A stretch of DNA of 17,931 nucleotides. It comes from Actinomycetes bacterium. Lineage in GTDB: Bacteria > Actinomycetota > Actinomycetes > Actinomycetales > Microbacteriaceae. The notes under the pieces are model-generated. The model saw only the letters and a list, made by a program, of their open reading frames with translations. It was not told where the DNA came from and searched no databases. Shown in pieces: positions 7,036 to 13,992 of this stretch (position 1 is its first letter; the number at the start of each line of letters is the position of its first letter). Position numbers and translations under genes: made by a program. Location: the NCBI GenBank assembly GCA_023390155.1, contig JAEWDJ010000082.1:1-17931 (forward strand), given 5' to 3'.

Positions 7036-8180
7036 AGGTCGGCGTGCAGCTGCCAGACGCGCTCGGCGGAGTCACGCCAGCTGAAGGCGCGCGCACGGTC
7101 GGAGGCGAGCACGCCGAGCCGCTCGCGGAGCGCGGCGTCGTCGAGCAGCCGGCCGATCGCCTGGGCCAGGCGCTCCGAGTAGGCCGCGTCGTCGTCGTCC
7201 GAGGGGGACGCCGGCCGTTCGACCGCGAGGCCCGCGCCTCCGGAGACCTCCATCAGCGCGGCGTCGTCCGAGTGGATGACCGGCAGGCCGAACTTGAAGG
7301 CCTCGACGATCGGCAACCCGAAGCCCTCGGCGAGGCTCGGGTACACGAAGAGAGTGGCGCGGTCGAGCACGACCGCCAGATCCGGATCGTCGAGGTGGCC
7401 GAGCGCGCGCACGCGGTCCTCGGGGAGGCCGGCGGCGGCCGCCACCCCGGTGGCCGAGCTCTCGCCGACGCGGTCCGGCCCGGCGATGAGCAGCGGAATC
7501 CCCTGCGCCTCCGGGCGGGCGACCGCGCGGATCAGGGGCGCGACGCCCTTCCGCGGCACGATGGAGCCCAGGGTCAGCGCGTACCGCTCGGGCAGGCCAA
7601 GGCGCGCCGCGCGCTCGTCGGCGTCGGCGGGCAGGCGCAGGGTCGTCGCCGGGGCGCCGCCGATGACGCGGATGCGGTCGCCGAAGTCCAGCTCTTCGCC
7701 GAGGCGCGCAGCGACGGCGTGCGTGGGGACCACGATCGCGTCGGCGTGCTTGCGCGCGCGCTTCGCCATGGCCTTCGTCCAGAGCGCGGTGCCCGCCCCG
7801 AGCGATTCGGGATGGGTCCACGCCAGGGTGTCGTGGATGGTCACGGCGATCTGGTCGCCCTCCTCGCGCCGCTTGCGCAGCGGGGCGAACAGGGAGGGCG
7901 CGTGCACCATCCCGCGGATCGGGCTCGGCGCGACGCCGCCCGGCAGGGCGACCGCGAGCTCGCGGTGCGCGAGGGGGAGCCGGACGATGTCGGCCACACC
8001 GGGCAGCCGCAGCCGGAGCTCCTCCAGCTGCTCGTCGGGGATGGCGGAGACGATGCCGACGACGTCGCAGCCGCGCGGGGCCGTCGCGATCAGCTGACGG
8101 GTGAGCTCCTCGGTGTAGCGGCGGGCGCCGCCGGGAGCGTCACCGATCAGCTCATCGATCACCACCCTGAGGGTCGTCAT
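7032..8180 (-). CDS. Family 4 glycosyltransferase (GT-B fold)
   Basis: A 382-residue retaining glycosyltransferase of the Glycos_transf_1 (GT4) group, expected to move a sugar from a nucleotide donor onto a growing glycan at the cytoplasmic side of the membrane. The N-terminal acceptor half begins with VVIDELIGDAPGGARRYTEE (6-25), whose glycine-rich loop is typical, and has IHDTLAWTHPE (115-125). The C-terminal donor half has ALTLGSIVPRKG (201-212) and PSLAEGFGLPIVEAFKFG (281-298), with the EX7E glutamates Glu285 and Glu293. ATG 8180 has a good ribosome-binding site (GGAG four bases upstream) and lies inside the end of rmlD, a 29-base overlap, so it is the third gene of an rmlB-rmlD-glycosyltransferase operon. 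A rhamnosyltransferase role is suggested only by this position. The stop shares CTAG with the convergent acyltransferase gene. Confidence 0.92.
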   Translation of the reverse strand: MTTLRVVIDELIGDAPGGARRYTEELTRQLIATAPRGCDVVGIVSAIPDEQLEELRLRLPGVADIVRLPLAHRELAVALPGGVAPSPIRGMVHAPSLFAPLRKRREEGDQIAVTIHDTLAWTHPESLGAGTALWTKAMAKRARKHADAIVVPTHAVAARLGEELDFGDRIRVIGGAPATTLRLPADADERAARLGLPERYALTLGSIVPRKGVAPLIRAVARPEAQGIPLLIAGPDRVGESSATGVAAAAGLPEDRVRALGHLDDPDLAVVLDRATLFVYPSLAEGFGLPIVEAFKFGLPVIHSDDAALMEVSGGAGLAVERPASPSDDDDAAYSERLAQAIGRLLDDAALRERLGVLASDRARAFSWRDSAERVWQLHADL

Positions 8181-9030
8181 TCTGCTCCAGGACTCCGTGA
8201 CGCGCAGCGTCGGCCAATGCTTCGTCCCATGCGCGCATGGGCTCGAGGCCGGCAGCGCGCCAGGCCCCGTGACCGAGCACCGAGAAAGCGGGTCGTGCGG
8301 CGGGACGCACGAAGGTCGAGCTGTCGGTCGGTGTGACCCTATCAGGGTTCAAACCGGCCTCGCTGAAGACCGCCTTCGCGAACTCGAACCAGGTCGCGCG
8401 GCCCGCGTTCGTGCCGTGGTACACGCCGGCGGGCGCGTCCGCGTCGAGGAGGGCGACGATCTGGCGGGCGAGGTCGCCCGTCCACGTCGGCTGGCCCACC
8501 TGGTCGGCGACGACGCTCACCGTCTCGTGGCCCGCGGCCAGCTTCACCATGGTCTTGGCGAAGTTGGCGCCCCCGGCCCCGTACAGCCAGGCCGTCCGCA
8601 CGACATACGTCCCGGCGGGATGCGCTGCCAGGGCGAGCTCCTCGCCGGCGGCCTTGGTGCGGCCGTACGCGTTGATCGGGTCGCGTGGGGTGTCCTCCGC
8701 GTACGGCTCGGTCGCGTGCCCGTCGAAGACGTAGTCGGTGGAGACGGTGACGAACTTCGCGCCGTGCTCGGCGGCGGCGATCGCGAGATTCTCCGTGCCC
8801 GTGGCGTTGATGGCGTAGGCCGCGTCCTCGTGGGTCTCGGCGTCGTCCACCTTCGTGTACGCCGACGCGTTGAGGACCACGTCGTGACCGGCGACCGCGG
8901 CGCGCACGGCGTCGAGGTCGGTCACGTCGAGCTCGGCGCGGCCGAGCGCCGTCACGTCGCGGCCCTCGAGGGCGCGCTGCAGGTCCTGCCCGAGCATGCC
9001 GCGCGCGCCGGCGATGAGGTAGCGGGTCAT
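8152..9030 (-). CDS. rmlD: dTDP-4-dehydrorhamnose reductase (RmlD)
   Basis: A 292-residue short-chain dehydrogenase-type enzyme that reduces dTDP-4-keto-L-rhamnose to dTDP-L-rhamnose with NAD(P)H, the last step of the pathway. The nucleotide-binding loop is GARGMLGQ (8-15), followed by NASAYTKVDDAE (54-65), STDYVFDG (97-104), and the catalytic YGRTK (Tyr122, Lys126). QVGQPTWTGDLA (177-188) and RPAARPAFSVL (242-252) are family signatures, and the length is normal. ATG 9030 has GAGG six bases upstream, which overlaps the end of rmlB; only eight bases separate the two genes, so they are one operon. The 3' end overlaps the start of the next glycosyltransferase gene. Confidence 0.96.
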   Translation of the reverse strand: MTRYLIAGARGMLGQDLQRALEGRDVTALGRAELDVTDLDAVRAAVAGHDVVLNASAYTKVDDAETHEDAAYAINATGTENLAIAAAEHGAKFVTVSTDYVFDGHATEPYAEDTPRDPINAYGRTKAAGEELALAAHPAGTYVVRTAWLYGAGGANFAKTMVKLAAGHETVSVVADQVGQPTWTGDLARQIVALLDADAPAGVYHGTNAGRATWFEFAKAVFSEAGLNPDRVTPTDSSTFVRPAARPAFSVLGHGAWRAAGLEPMRAWDEALADAARHGVLEQNDDPQGGDR

Positions 9031-9038
9031 CGCCGGCC

Positions 9039-10028
9039 TCAGTTGTCGAGCGCCGCGCGGGCCTTGAGCGGCTCCCACCAGGCGCGGTTGTCGCGGTACC
9101 ACTGCACCACGTCGGCGAGCCCCTGCTCGAACGGCACCTGCGGCTCGTAGCCGAGCTCGCTGCGGATCTTCGAGATGTCGACGGAGTAGCGCAGGTCGTG
9201 GCCGAGGCGGTCGGCGACGCGGTCGACGTACGACCAGTCCTTGCCGGTCGCGTCGAGCAGCAGCTGAGTGAGCTCCTTGTTGGTGAGCTCGGTGCCGCCG
9301 CCGATGTTGTAGATCTCGCCGGCGCGGCCGTTCACGAGCACCATCGCGATGCCGCGGGTGTGATCGTCGACGTGCAGCCAGTCGCGGATGTTGTTGCCCT
9401 CGCCGTACAGCGGGACCTGCTTGTCGTCGATCAGGTTGGTGACGAACAGTGGGATGACCTTCTCGGGGAAGTGGTACGGCCCGTAGTTGTTGGAGCAGCG
9501 CGTGATCGACAGGTTCAGGCCGTGCGTGCGGAAGTAGCTGCGCGCGAGGAGGTCGCTGCCGGCCTTGGAGGCCGAGTACGGCGAGTTCGGCTCGAGCGGC
9601 CGGTCCTCCGCCCAGGAGCCCTCGGCGATGGAACCGTAGACCTCGTCCGTCGAGACGTGGACGAAGCGCTTCAGGTCGTTGCGCAGCGCCGCGTCCAGCA
9701 GCTGCTGCGTGCCGAGCACGTTCGTCTCGACGAAGATCGACGCGTCGCGTACCGAACGGTCGACGTGCGACTCGGCGGCGAAGTGGACGACGGCGTCCAC
9801 CGTCGGGAAGAGCTCGTCGAGCAGGCCGCCGTCGCGGATGTCGCCCTTGATGAAGGTGTAGCGCGGCGAGTCCGCGACCGGGGCGAGGTTCGCGAGGTTG
9901 CCGGAGTAGGTCAGCGCGTCGAGCACGACGACCTCGGCGCCTTCGAGGCCCGGGTAGGCGTCCTGCAGGGTGCGGCGGACGAAGTTGGAGCCGATGAACC
10001 CGGCGCCGCCGGTGACGAGGATCTTCAT
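9039..10028 (-). CDS. rmlB: dTDP-glucose 4,6-dehydratase (RmlB)
   Basis: A 329-residue extended short-chain dehydrogenase that converts dTDP-D-glucose to dTDP-4-keto-6-deoxy-D-glucose using bound NAD+, the second step of dTDP-rhamnose synthesis. Motifs seen are the NAD loop GGAGFIGSN (7-15), FAAESHVDRSV (83-93), the catalytic TDE (127-129), YSASK (Tyr151, Lys155), SNNYGPYHFPEK (179-190), and GNNIRDWLHVDDH (211-223), a reliable RmlB signature. Near the end, DRLGHDLRYSVD is also typical. The length is normal for the family. ATG 10028 begins directly with the family's MKILVTGGAG. A TAGACT box lies 45 bases upstream. It is the first gene of the minus-strand rmlB-rmlD-glycosyltransferase operon and diverges from rmlC-rmlA. 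Confidence 0.97.
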   Translation of the reverse strand: MKILVTGGAGFIGSNFVRRTLQDAYPGLEGAEVVVLDALTYSGNLANLAPVADSPRYTFIKGDIRDGGLLDELFPTVDAVVHFAAESHVDRSVRDASIFVETNVLGTQQLLDAALRNDLKRFVHVSTDEVYGSIAEGSWAEDRPLEPNSPYSASKAGSDLLARSYFRTHGLNLSITRCSNNYGPYHFPEKVIPLFVTNLIDDKQVPLYGEGNNIRDWLHVDDHTRGIAMVLVNGRAGEIYNIGGGTELTNKELTQLLLDATGKDWSYVDRVADRLGHDLRYSVDISKIRSELGYEPQVPFEQGLADVVQWYRDNRAWWEPLKARAALDN

Positions 10029-10072
10029 GAGGGATTGGCCTGCCTTGATGAATGCGGGAAATGTCCGCGCCG

Positions 10073-10078
10073 AGTCTA
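10073..10078 (-). promoter_or_regulatory. Putative -10 box (TAGACT) of the rmlB operon
   Basis: TAGACT on the minus strand in the 204-base divergent region, with its near edge 45 bases before the rmlB ATG, giving a leader of roughly 38 bases. The same hexamer precedes rmlC (10221-10226) and the large glycosyltransferase gene (17384-17389). No obvious -35 is seen. Confidence 0.45.
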
Positions 10079-10220
10079 CCGGGTCGCCGTCTGGGAGACC
10101 CCGCAGGGCGCGAGTGCCGCACGCCGTCGCGTACGGAGAGGGACCGCCGAGGTGGCTTGTCCCGTTTGAGTTCGCGTTGCCGACCTGGGCGGCACAGTGG
10201 GCACGCTCAGCATCTGCCAG

Positions 10221-10226
10221 TAGACT
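10221..10226 (+). promoter_or_regulatory. Putative -10 box (TAGACT) of rmlC-rmlA
   Basis: TAGACT lies six bases before the GTG of rmlC at 10233, a textbook distance for a leaderless actinobacterial mRNA, and the start has no ribosome-binding site. The rest of 10029-10232 holds no gene; I see no clear operator repeat in it. Confidence 0.55.
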
Positions 10227-10232
10227 CCCGGG

Positions 10233-10844
10233 GTGCAGATTCGCGAACTCAACATCCCGGACGCCTACGAGATCACCCCTCGCCAACACGCCGACGAGCG
10301 CGGGGTCTTCCTCGAGTGGTACCGGTTCGACCGACTCGAAGACGCCGTCGGGCACTCGCTGAACCTCCGCCAGGGGAACACCTCGGTATCGAAGCGGGGC
10401 TCCGTCCGAGGGATCCACTTCGCCGACATCCCGCCGAGCCAGGCCAAGTACGTCACGGCGACGCGTGGCGCCGTCCTCGACTTCGCGATCGACATCCGGG
10501 TCGGGTCGCCGACCTTCGGCCAGTGGGACACCGTCCTCCTCGACGACGTCGACCGCCGGGCGATCTACGTCGCGGAGGGCCTCGGGCACTGCTTCGTCGC
10601 GCTCACCGACGACGCGACGGTGAGCTACCTCGTCACCGACGTCTACAACCCCACGCGCGAGCACGGGATCAACCCGCTCGACGAGGCGATCGGCCTCCGC
10701 TTCCCCGACGAAGCAGGAGAGCTCCTCCTCTCGCCCAAGGACACCGAGGCCCCGTCGCTGGCGGAGGCCGAGGCCGCCGGTCTGCTCCCCACCTGGGAGC
10801 AGGCCCGCGAGTACTACGCGTCGCTCGACAACGGAGGCAACTGA
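10233..10844 (+). CDS. rmlC: dTDP-4-dehydrorhamnose 3,5-epimerase (RmlC)
   Basis: A 203-residue cupin-type epimerase that inverts C3 and C5 of dTDP-4-keto-6-deoxy-D-glucose to give the L-rhamno form, the third step of the pathway. The catalytic residues are in place at almost the textbook numbering: His62 in VRGIHF, Lys72 in QAKYV, His119 in GLGHCF, Tyr132 in SYLVT and Asp170 in SPKDTEAPSL. The family's FxDxRGxFxEWY-type N-terminus appears as HADERGVFLEWY (19-30). GTG 10233 was chosen because it is six bases after the TAGACT box and begins directly with the conserved MQIRELNIPDAY. The stop overlaps the rmlA ATG by one base (TGATG), so the two genes are coupled. Confidence 0.96.
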   Translation: MQIRELNIPDAYEITPRQHADERGVFLEWYRFDRLEDAVGHSLNLRQGNTSVSKRGSVRGIHFADIPPSQAKYVTATRGAVLDFAIDIRVGSPTFGQWDTVLLDDVDRRAIYVAEGLGHCFVALTDDATVSYLVTDVYNPTREHGINPLDEAIGLRFPDEAGELLLSPKDTEAPSLAEAEAAGLLPTWEQAREYYASLDNGGN

Positions 10845-11707
10845 TGCGCGGAATTATCCTGGCCGGCGGTTCCGGCACCCGGCTCTGGCCGATCACCAAG
10901 GGCATCTCGAAGCAGCTGATGCCGATCTACGACAAGCCGATGATCTACTACCCTCTCTCGACCTTGATGATGGCGGGAATCAGCGAGATCCTCATCATCA
11001 CGACCCCCGAGTACAACGACCAGTTCAAGGCGCTCCTCGGTGACGGCTCCGACCTCGGCATCCGGCTGGAGTACGCCGTCCAGCCGTCGCCGGACGGGCT
11101 GGCGCAGGCCTTCATCATCGGCGAGGAGTTCATCGGCGACCAGTCGGTGGCGCTCGTGCTCGGCGACAACATCTTCCACGGCGCCGGCCTCGGGTCGTCG
11201 TTGCGCAACCACAACGACATCGACGGCGCGCTCATCTTCGCGTATCACGTCAGCAACCCGAAGGCGTACGGCGTCGTCGAGTTCGATGACGATTTCAAGG
11301 CCCTCTCCATCGAAGAGAAGCCCGTCACCCCCAAGAGCAACTACGCGGTCCCCGGCCTCTATTTCTACGACAACAGCGTGGTCGAGATCGCCAAGACCAT
11401 CACGCCGAGCGCTCGTGGCGAGCTCGAGATCTCCACGGTCAACGAGCGGTACCTCCAGGCCGGCAAGCTCCAGGTCCAGGTCCTCGATCGTGGTACCGCG
11501 TGGCTGGACACCGGAACTTTCGAGTCGATGATGCAGGCCTCCGAGTATGTGCGCGTCATCGAGGACAGGCAGGGTTTCAAGGTCGGCTGCATCGAGGAGA
11601 TCGCCTGGCGCGCCGGGTGGATCGGCGATGAGCGCCTCGCCGAACTCGCCCAGCCTCTCGTCAAGAGCGGATACGGGACGTACCTGAACGGCCTGCTCGC
11701 CTCCTGA
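10844..11707 (+). CDS. rmlA: Glucose-1-phosphate thymidylyltransferase (RmlA)
   Basis: A 287-residue nucleotidyltransferase that joins dTTP and glucose-1-phosphate to give dTDP-glucose, the first step towards dTDP-L-rhamnose, in the cytoplasm. Motifs are GGSGTRLWP (8-16) and KQLMPIYDKPMIYYPL (23-38) for the triphosphate and magnesium, QPSPDGLAQAF (80-90), LGDNIFHG (106-113) with the metal aspartate Asp108, YGVVEFD (142-148), EEKP (157-160), RGELEI (191-196) and WLDTGT (220-225). It is the common short RmlA type. The start overlaps the rmlC stop by one base. A hairpin at 11755-11784 may end the transcript. Together with rmlB, rmlC and rmlD the window holds the full four-enzyme pathway. Confidence 0.97.
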   Translation: MRGIILAGGSGTRLWPITKGISKQLMPIYDKPMIYYPLSTLMMAGISEILIITTPEYNDQFKALLGDGSDLGIRLEYAVQPSPDGLAQAFIIGEEFIGDQSVALVLGDNIFHGAGLGSSLRNHNDIDGALIFAYHVSNPKAYGVVEFDDDFKALSIEEKPVTPKSNYAVPGLYFYDNSVVEIAKTITPSARGELEISTVNERYLQAGKLQVQVLDRGTAWLDTGTFESMMQASEYVRVIEDRQGFKVGCIEEIAWRAGWIGDERLAELAQPLVKSGYGTYLNGLLAS

Positions 11708-11754
11708 CCCCGACCCGCGCCGGCGGTCGCCCTTTGCCCTCCGCAGGACGTCCG

Positions 11755-11784
11755 CCGGCGGTGCGTCGCTCGGGGCACCGCCGG
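11755..11784 (+). terminator. Ten-base-pair hairpin after rmlA
   Basis: CCGGCGGTGC (11755-11764) and GCACCGCCGG (11775-11784) are perfect inverted copies around a ten-base loop. It lies 47 bases after the rmlA stop and ends 11 bases before the next -10 box. No T-tract follows, as is often so in actinobacterial terminators. It may end the rmlCA transcript or be a protein-binding site at the next promoter. Confidence 0.55.
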
Positions 11785-11795
11785 TCAGCAGTCGC

Positions 11796-11801
11796 TAAGG
11801 T
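11796..11801 (+). promoter_or_regulatory. Putative -10 box (TAAGGT) of the CWB2 protein gene
   Basis: TAAGGT fits TANNNT and lies seven bases before the GTG at 11809, again a leaderless arrangement. The hairpin at 11755-11784 covers the region where a -35 would sit, so the two elements may interact. Confidence 0.45.
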
Positions 11802-11808
11802 CGTTCCT

Positions 11809-13917
11809 GTGACCCCCCTCAGACCGCTCCGCCTGCTGCTCGCCGGAGCGACCGTGCTCCTCCTGAGTCTCTCCGCCGCGCTGGCGGGCGCACCGGCGAG
11901 CGTCGCCGCCGCTCCCGCCGCGGTGGTGAAGCCGCAGGCGGCGGGGGCGGTCAAGACCGCTGTCGCCTCGGGGTTCAACGCCGGCTACATCATCAGCGAC
12001 TACAACTTCTACAACGGTCAGGCCCTTACCGCCGGTGCCGTGCAGTCGTTCCTCAACGCCCAGGTTCCGACGTGCCGGGCTGGGTACACCTGCCTGAAGG
12101 ACTATCGGGAGACCACCCGCACACGCGCGGGAGACGCCATGTGCGCGCCGTACGCAGGCGCGGCCGGCGAGTCCGCCGCGACCATCATCTATCGCGTCGG
12201 AGTCGCCTGCGGGATCAGTCAGAAGGTCCTCCTCGTCCTGCTCCAGAAGGAGCAGAGCCTGGTGACCGACACCTGGCCGGAGACGAGCCAGTACCTGAAG
12301 GCGACCGGTTTCGCCTGTCCGGACACCGCTGCCTGCGACACCCAGTACTACGGGTTCTCGAATCAGGTTTACATGGCGGCGTGGCAATACAAGCGCTACG
12401 GCAACCCGCCCGGGACGAGCAACACCTTCACATGGTTCCCGGTCGGGCAGACCACCTCGGTGCGTTACCACCCGACGGTGTCGTGCGGTTCGAGCCCGGT
12501 GTTCATCCAGAACGCTGCGACCGCGGCCCTCTATTACTACACGCCGTATCAGCCCAACGCGGAGGCTCTCGCCAACCTCTACGGGACCGGCAACGCGTGC
12601 TCCGCGTACGGCAATCGCAACTTCTGGCGCCTCTACACCGACTGGTTCGGGCCCACGACCGGGGGAGTCGCTCCGATCGGCCACTTCGACCAGGTGAGCC
12701 TGTCGGCGACGACCTTCGACGTGCGCGGATGGGCGCTGGACCAGTCGCTGATGAAGACCTCCATCGACGTCCTCGTCACCTACAGCACCCCCGGCGGTCT
12801 GACGAGCCGGACGGTGACGGCGAATCTCGATCGAGCGGACGTCGGATCCGCCTACCCGGGCGCAGGGAACGCGCACGGCTTCTCGATCAGCATCCCGCGC
12901 AGCGGGAACGGCCAGTACTACGCCTGCGCCACTGCTCTGGCGTCGCCCGGCAACGGGAGCGGGAACACCGCTCTCGGCTGCCTCGGAACGTTCTTCTCCC
13001 CGGCCGTCGGCGGCGCCCCGGCGACCGCGCGCGTGGAAGGTGCCGACCGCTTCGCGACCTCGGTCGCCGTGTCGAAGGCGACCTACCCCACGGCGGGCAT
13101 CGCCACGGCCTACATCGCCTCGGGCATCGACTTCCCGGACGCCATCACCGCGGCGGCCGCTGCCGCCGCCGAGAAAGCGCCGCTGCTCCTTGTCGGGACG
13201 AACGAGCTCCCCGCCTCTGTGAAGGCCGAGCTGGTCCGGCTGGCGCCCAAGCGGATCGTGGTCGTCGGCGGACCCGCGGCCGTCAGCGACGGGGTCGTGT
13301 CGCAGATAGCGGCCATCCAGCCCGCGCTCACGCGGATCTATGGCGCGGACCGGTTCGAGACCTCCCGGAAGATCGCGGACGCCGTCTTCCCCGGTGCCAC
13401 GGCGGCCTACCTCGCTTCCGGTCTCAGCTTCCCCGACGCCCTCTCGGCTTCGTCCGCCGCCGGCTCGGCCAAGCGGCCGATCATCCTCGCGGACGGGCGC
13501 ACTCCCCAGCTCGATCCCGCGACGCGCTCCTACCTGGCGTCGAAGCCGATCGCGACGGTCACCGTCGTCGGTGGCCCGTCCGTGATCCCCGCCACGATCG
13601 ACACCGAGCTCTCCGGGCTCGGCAAGCGGACCAGCCGCATCGGCGGCGTCGACCGCTTCCAGACCAGTCAGGCGGTGAACGCGTCCGCCTTCCCGACGGC
13701 CGGAACCGCGTACATCGCCACCGGCTGGAGCTTCCCCGACGCCCTGTCGGGCGCTGCGGCAGCGGGTGCGACCGGCGCACCATTGTTCGTCGTCCCAGGG
13801 AGCTGTGTTCCTCGCAGCATCGGCGACAGCATCGTGGCGATGGGAGTGAAGAAGGTCGTCCTGCTCGGCGGGACCGCCGTCCTCGGAGCCGGAGCCCAGG
13901 CCCTGCTTCCGTGCTGA
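11809..13917 (+). CDS. Secreted protein: lysozyme-like N-terminal region plus three CWB2 cell-wall-binding repeats
   Basis: A 702-residue exported protein. The signal peptide covers about residues 1-35 (basic start, LLLAGATVLLLSLSAALAG core, Ala-rich cleavage region). Residues 53-283 form a Cys-rich region with VLLVLLQKEQSLVTDTWP (140-157), where Glu148 sits as the catalytic glutamate does in lysozyme-like folds. Residues 288-398 form a beta-rich module (FDVRGWALD, DVGSAYPG, NAHGFSISIP). Three CWB2 repeats follow at about 408-498, 509-597 and 611-698, each with G(A/V)DRFxTS, an (I/L/W)(D/S)FPDA(I/L)(S/T) stretch and a VVGG-like strand. CWB2 modules hold proteins non-covalently to anionic wall polymers in other Gram-positives. 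Twelve cysteines fit disulfides outside the cell. GTG 11809 fits the TAAGGT box and gives a proper signal peptide. Hydrolase activity is inference, and similar proteins are often called hemagglutinin-like. Confidence 0.88.
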   Translation: MTPLRPLRLLLAGATVLLLSLSAALAGAPASVAAAPAAVVKPQAAGAVKTAVASGFNAGYIISDYNFYNGQALTAGAVQSFLNAQVPTCRAGYTCLKDYRETTRTRAGDAMCAPYAGAAGESAATIIYRVGVACGISQKVLLVLLQKEQSLVTDTWPETSQYLKATGFACPDTAACDTQYYGFSNQVYMAAWQYKRYGNPPGTSNTFTWFPVGQTTSVRYHPTVSCGSSPVFIQNAATAALYYYTPYQPNAEALANLYGTGNACSAYGNRNFWRLYTDWFGPTTGGVAPIGHFDQVSLSATTFDVRGWALDQSLMKTSIDVLVTYSTPGGLTSRTVTANLDRADVGSAYPGAGNAHGFSISIPRSGNGQYYACATALASPGNGSGNTALGCLGTFFSPAVGGAPATARVEGADRFATSVAVSKATYPTAGIATAYIASGIDFPDAITAAAAAAAEKAPLLLVGTNELPASVKAELVRLAPKRIVVVGGPAAVSDGVVSQIAAIQPALTRIYGADRFETSRKIADAVFPGATAAYLASGLSFPDALSASSAAGSAKRPIILADGRTPQLDPATRSYLASKPIATVTVVGGPSVIPATIDTELSGLGKRTSRIGGVDRFQTSQAVNASAFPTAGTAYIATGWSFPDALSGAAAAGATGAPLFVVPGSCVPRSIGDSIVAMGVKKVVLLGGTAVLGAGAQALLPC

Positions 13918-13967
13918 GGCCCTAGGGGAAAGCCACACAGCGGGCACGGCGGGACCGGAGGGGCCGG

Positions 13968-13987
13968 CCGTCGCGTGGGCGTGACGG
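13968..13987. terminator. Possible hairpin between convergent genes
   Basis: CCGTCGC (13968-13974) pairs with GTGACGG (13981-13987), seven pairs with one G-T, around a six-base loop, in the 75-base gap between the CWB2 gene and the converging glycosyltransferase gene. It could serve transcripts from both sides. There is no T-tract on either side. Confidence 0.3.
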
Positions 13988-13992
13988 GCTTC

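Noticed and set aside
13021..13917. The three CWB2 repeats as a DNA repeat array
   Set aside because: They repeat at the protein level only; the DNA copies are too diverged to count as a nucleotide repeat, so they are described within the gene.
11785..13947. Minus-strand open frame of 720 codons
   Set aside because: It is antisense to the CWB2 protein gene, which has a signal peptide and three recognisable repeats; no family motif was seen in the minus frame.
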